Shown here: positions 62,483 to 64,000 of the stretch, piece after piece
How the letters are laid out: each line of letters opens with the position of its first letter
Numbering within the stretch: the first letter of the stretch is position 1
Assembly (NCBI RefSeq): GCF_000756375.1
Contig: NZ_JNFD01000046.1
Location: 1-64,000, forward strand
Length of the DNA stretch: 64,000 nucleotides
Direction of reading: 5' to 3'
DNA from: Sphingopyxis sp. LC81
GTDB taxonomy: Bacteria > Pseudomonadota > Alphaproteobacteria > Sphingomonadales > Sphingomonadaceae
Made by a program: the position numbers and the translations under genes
The notes under the pieces: generated by a model
What the model was told of the DNA's origin: nothing
Databases searched by the model: none
Seen by the model: only the letters and a program-made list of their open reading frames with translations

Positions 62483-63661
62483 ATGAAAAACCTGCCGCAT
62501 CTTGCCCTGATTTCCGCGCTGGCCGTCGCCGCCTGCTCGGCCGCCCCCGCGTCGACCGAAGCCGCGCCCGCGGACACCGCCAAGCTCGACGCCTCGGGCG
62601 CGCAGCCCGCGACGCCGCTCGCCGATGCACCCTTCACGGTGAAGGAGGTCGCGAGCTTCAACGAACCCTGGGCGATGACTTTTGTCCCCGGGACGCGCGC
62701 GGCGCTGATCACCGAACGATCGGGCAAGCTCAAACTGTGGCAGGAAAGCGGCCCGACGCTCGACGTCGCGGGTGTCCCCGCGGTCGCCTATGGCGGTCAG
62801 GGCGGGTTCGGCGACGTGATCGTCGCGCCCGACTTTGCGACCAGCGGCACGATTTACCTGAGCTGGGCCGAGCCCGGCCCCGGCAACACCTATGGCGCGG
62901 TGGTCGGCAAGGCGAAGCTGAAGCAAGGCGCCGCGCCCGCGCTCGAAGGGCTCCAGATCATCTGGAAACAGAACCCCAAGGTCACCGGCCAAGGACATTA
63001 TTCGCACCGCCTTCTCTTCTCGCCCGACGGCAAATATCTCTTCATCGGCTCGGGCGAGCGCCAGAAATTCACACCCGCGCAGGATATGACGGGCAATCTC
63101 GGCAAGGTCCTTCGCCTCAATCCCGATGGCAGCGTCCCCGCCGACAACCCGTTCGTCAGCGAGGGTGGCGTGACCGCGCAAATCTGGTCGCTCGGCCACC
63201 GCAATATCCTGGGGCTCGCCTTCGACGGCACCGGGAAGCTGTGGAACCAGGAAATGGGACCAAAGGGCGGCGATGAGGTCAATCTCGTCGAGGTCAAGGC
63301 GAACTACGGCTATCCGATCGTGTCGAACGGCGACCATTATGACGGCAAGGACATCCCCGACCATCCGACGCGCCCCGAATTCGCGGCGCCGAAACTCTGG
63401 TGGAACCCGTCGGTCTCGCCCGGCGGGCTCGTCTGGTATGGCGGCGACCTCTATCCGGGCTGGAAGAACAGCCTCTTGATGGGCGCGCTGTCGGGCGAAG
63501 GGCTGATCCGCATGCAAGTCGATGGCGACAAGCTCCACAAGTCCGACCGCTGGAACTTCGGCCAGCGCATCCGCGAGGTCGAGGTACGCGACGATGGCTC
63601 GGTCTGGCTGCTCACCGACGGCGAGGACGGCAAGCTGGTGCGGCTCGTCCCGAAGAAATAG
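62483..63661 (+). CDS. PQQ-dependent aldose sugar dehydrogenase, lipoprotein
   Basis: This 392-residue protein matches soluble-type glucose/aldose sugar dehydrogenases with a six-bladed propeller. It has a lipobox (LALISALAVAACSA), EPWAMTFVPGTRAALITERSGKL, GQGGFGDVIVAPDF, HYSHRLLFSPDGKYLFIGSGERQKF (the PQQ-site His), LGHRNILGLAFD, EMGPKGGDEVNLVEVKANYGYPIV, and WNPSVSPGGLVWYGG. It oxidises aldoses to lactones in the periplasm, passing electrons to the respiratory chain. ATG 62483 gives a proper signal; the earlier in-frame codon at 62447 falls outside it. Confidence 0.93.
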   Translation: MKNLPHLALISALAVAACSAAPASTEAAPADTAKLDASGAQPATPLADAPFTVKEVASFNEPWAMTFVPGTRAALITERSGKLKLWQESGPTLDVAGVPAVAYGGQGGFGDVIVAPDFATSGTIYLSWAEPGPGNTYGAVVGKAKLKQGAAPALEGLQIIWKQNPKVTGQGHYSHRLLFSPDGKYLFIGSGERQKFTPAQDMTGNLGKVLRLNPDGSVPADNPFVSEGGVTAQIWSLGHRNILGLAFDGTGKLWNQEMGPKGGDEVNLVEVKANYGYPIVSNGDHYDGKDIPDHPTRPEFAAPKLWWNPSVSPGGLVWYGGDLYPGWKNSLLMGALSGEGLIRMQVDGDKLHKSDRWNFGQRIREVEVRDDGSVWLLTDGEDGKLVRLVPKK

Positions 63662-63671
63662 CGCCCTTCCT

Positions 63672-63769
63672 GTTCCCCGGCGAAAGCCGGGGCCCATGAT
63701 AGATTGCGCGATGTTTTTGACCGCGCCCGGAGTCATGCGCCTCCGGGCGCCTTTCGCCGGGGCTCGGTA
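63672..63769. repeat. Intergenic repeat, copy 2 of the GTTCCCCGGCG family
   Basis: The 25 bases at 63672-63696 are identical to 31995-32019. A GCGCCCGGAG/CTCCGGGCGC hairpin (63723-63750) and a partial right arm (TTTCGCCGGGG, from 63752) follow. It is therefore a variant with an altered right side. Confidence 0.85.
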
Positions 63770-63786
63770 ATGACTATATCGCCCCC

Positions 63787-64000
63787 ATGATCCGCGGCTT
63801 CCTTACCCGGCGCGCCGAATGGCCCGCGCGCATCCCCGATCCCGACGCGCTGCCGCCGCTGACGTTGCTCTGGCGCGAGATCGGGTCGCTGGCGCGCGCC
63901 ATCGGAGCGCGCATCCGGCCGATGCCGCCCGAGCCCAATCCCGACAGCGAGCATCCGCCGGTGATGGTGCTCCCGGGCTTCCTGTCGGGCGACTGGGCCA
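63787..64000 (+). CDS. Alpha/beta hydrolase, 5' part only
   Basis: Only the first 71 residues are visible. The frame begins MIRGFLTRRAEWPARIPDP and reaches PPVMVLPGFLSGDW, which fits the first strand and oxyanion-hole loop of an alpha/beta hydrolase. The nucleophile, acid and His lie beyond the window, so activity cannot be judged. The ATG is 126 bp after the sugar dehydrogenase stop. Confidence 0.6.
   Translation, partial: MIRGFLTRRAEWPARIPDPDALPPLTLLWREIGSLARAIGARIRPMPPEPNPDSEHPPVMVLPGFLSGDWA

Overview
The window reads as chromosomal DNA of a high-GC alphaproteobacterium of the Sphingomonadaceae, most like Sphingopyxis. The signs are a glycan-degradation cluster with a large TonB-dependent receptor, the PhyR/NepR/EcfG general stress response locus, Flp-type pilins, 5' GGCGAAAGCC-type intergenic palindromes, and gene families typical of sphingomonads. 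The genus is an inference from gene content. I see no insertion sequence, prophage, CRISPR array or rRNA operon. Nearly all the DNA is in intact, tightly packed genes.

Layout: (1) 1-9840 is a sugar cluster. It holds a secreted aldose epimerase, a lactonase, an arabonate-type dehydratase, two GH43-type secreted glycosidases, a Gfo/Idh/MocA sugar dehydrogenase and a TonB-dependent receptor. Together they suggest uptake of arabinose-containing oligosaccharides and non-phosphorylative sugar oxidation. Three AT-rich sites with a shared TATGAT core sit in its intergenic gaps. (2) 9935-19140 holds tRNA-Arg(CCU), glutaredoxin, ComF, a methyltransferase, MutT, two Flp pilins, an M48/LysM protease, AccA, XerD and an uncharacterised secreted protein coupled to a small membrane protein. 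(3) 19220-25920 holds aroK-aroB, a Kef-type antiporter, an Fe-S scaffold-like protein, CvpA, RadA and transaldolase. (4) 26036-31986 is acyl-CoA metabolism: crotonase and an atypical thiolase behind a palindromic operator, an ALDH7-type dehydrogenase, and acyl-CoA synthetase. (5) 32069-37297 is a serine hydrolase and the four-gene Anbu proteasome-homologue operon (ATP-grasp, alpha-E, transglutaminase, Anbu). (6) 37537-48655 holds SecA, two small secreted proteins, an SDR with the same operator as the crotonase, two DUF2807 proteins, a GreB-like factor with a 59-residue HTH-like protein, a BaiN-type flavoprotein, a DEAD-box helicase and a quinone oxidoreductase. (7) 48776-55234 is a glutathione-dependent formaldehyde oxidation run (class III ADH, two VOC proteins, PurU, ProX-like deacylase, S-formylglutathione hydrolase) flanked by serine deaminase and SodB. 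(8) 55332-57910 is a ligase/exonuclease DNA repair pair. (9) 58001-62318 is the general stress response: GAF-PAS-HWE kinase, PhyR, EcfG paralogue, NepR, EcfG. (10) 62483-end holds a PQQ-type sugar dehydrogenase lipoprotein and the start of an alpha/beta hydrolase.

Many neighbours overlap by ATGA, GTGA or TAATG, so several operons are probably translationally coupled. Short inverted-repeat elements of a few families occupy many of the gaps between transcription units, often where genes converge. The clearest less-understood systems are the Anbu operon, the paired VOC proteins in the formaldehyde cluster, the shared operator linking the crotonase and SDR genes, and the coupled 605-residue secreted protein with its small membrane partner.
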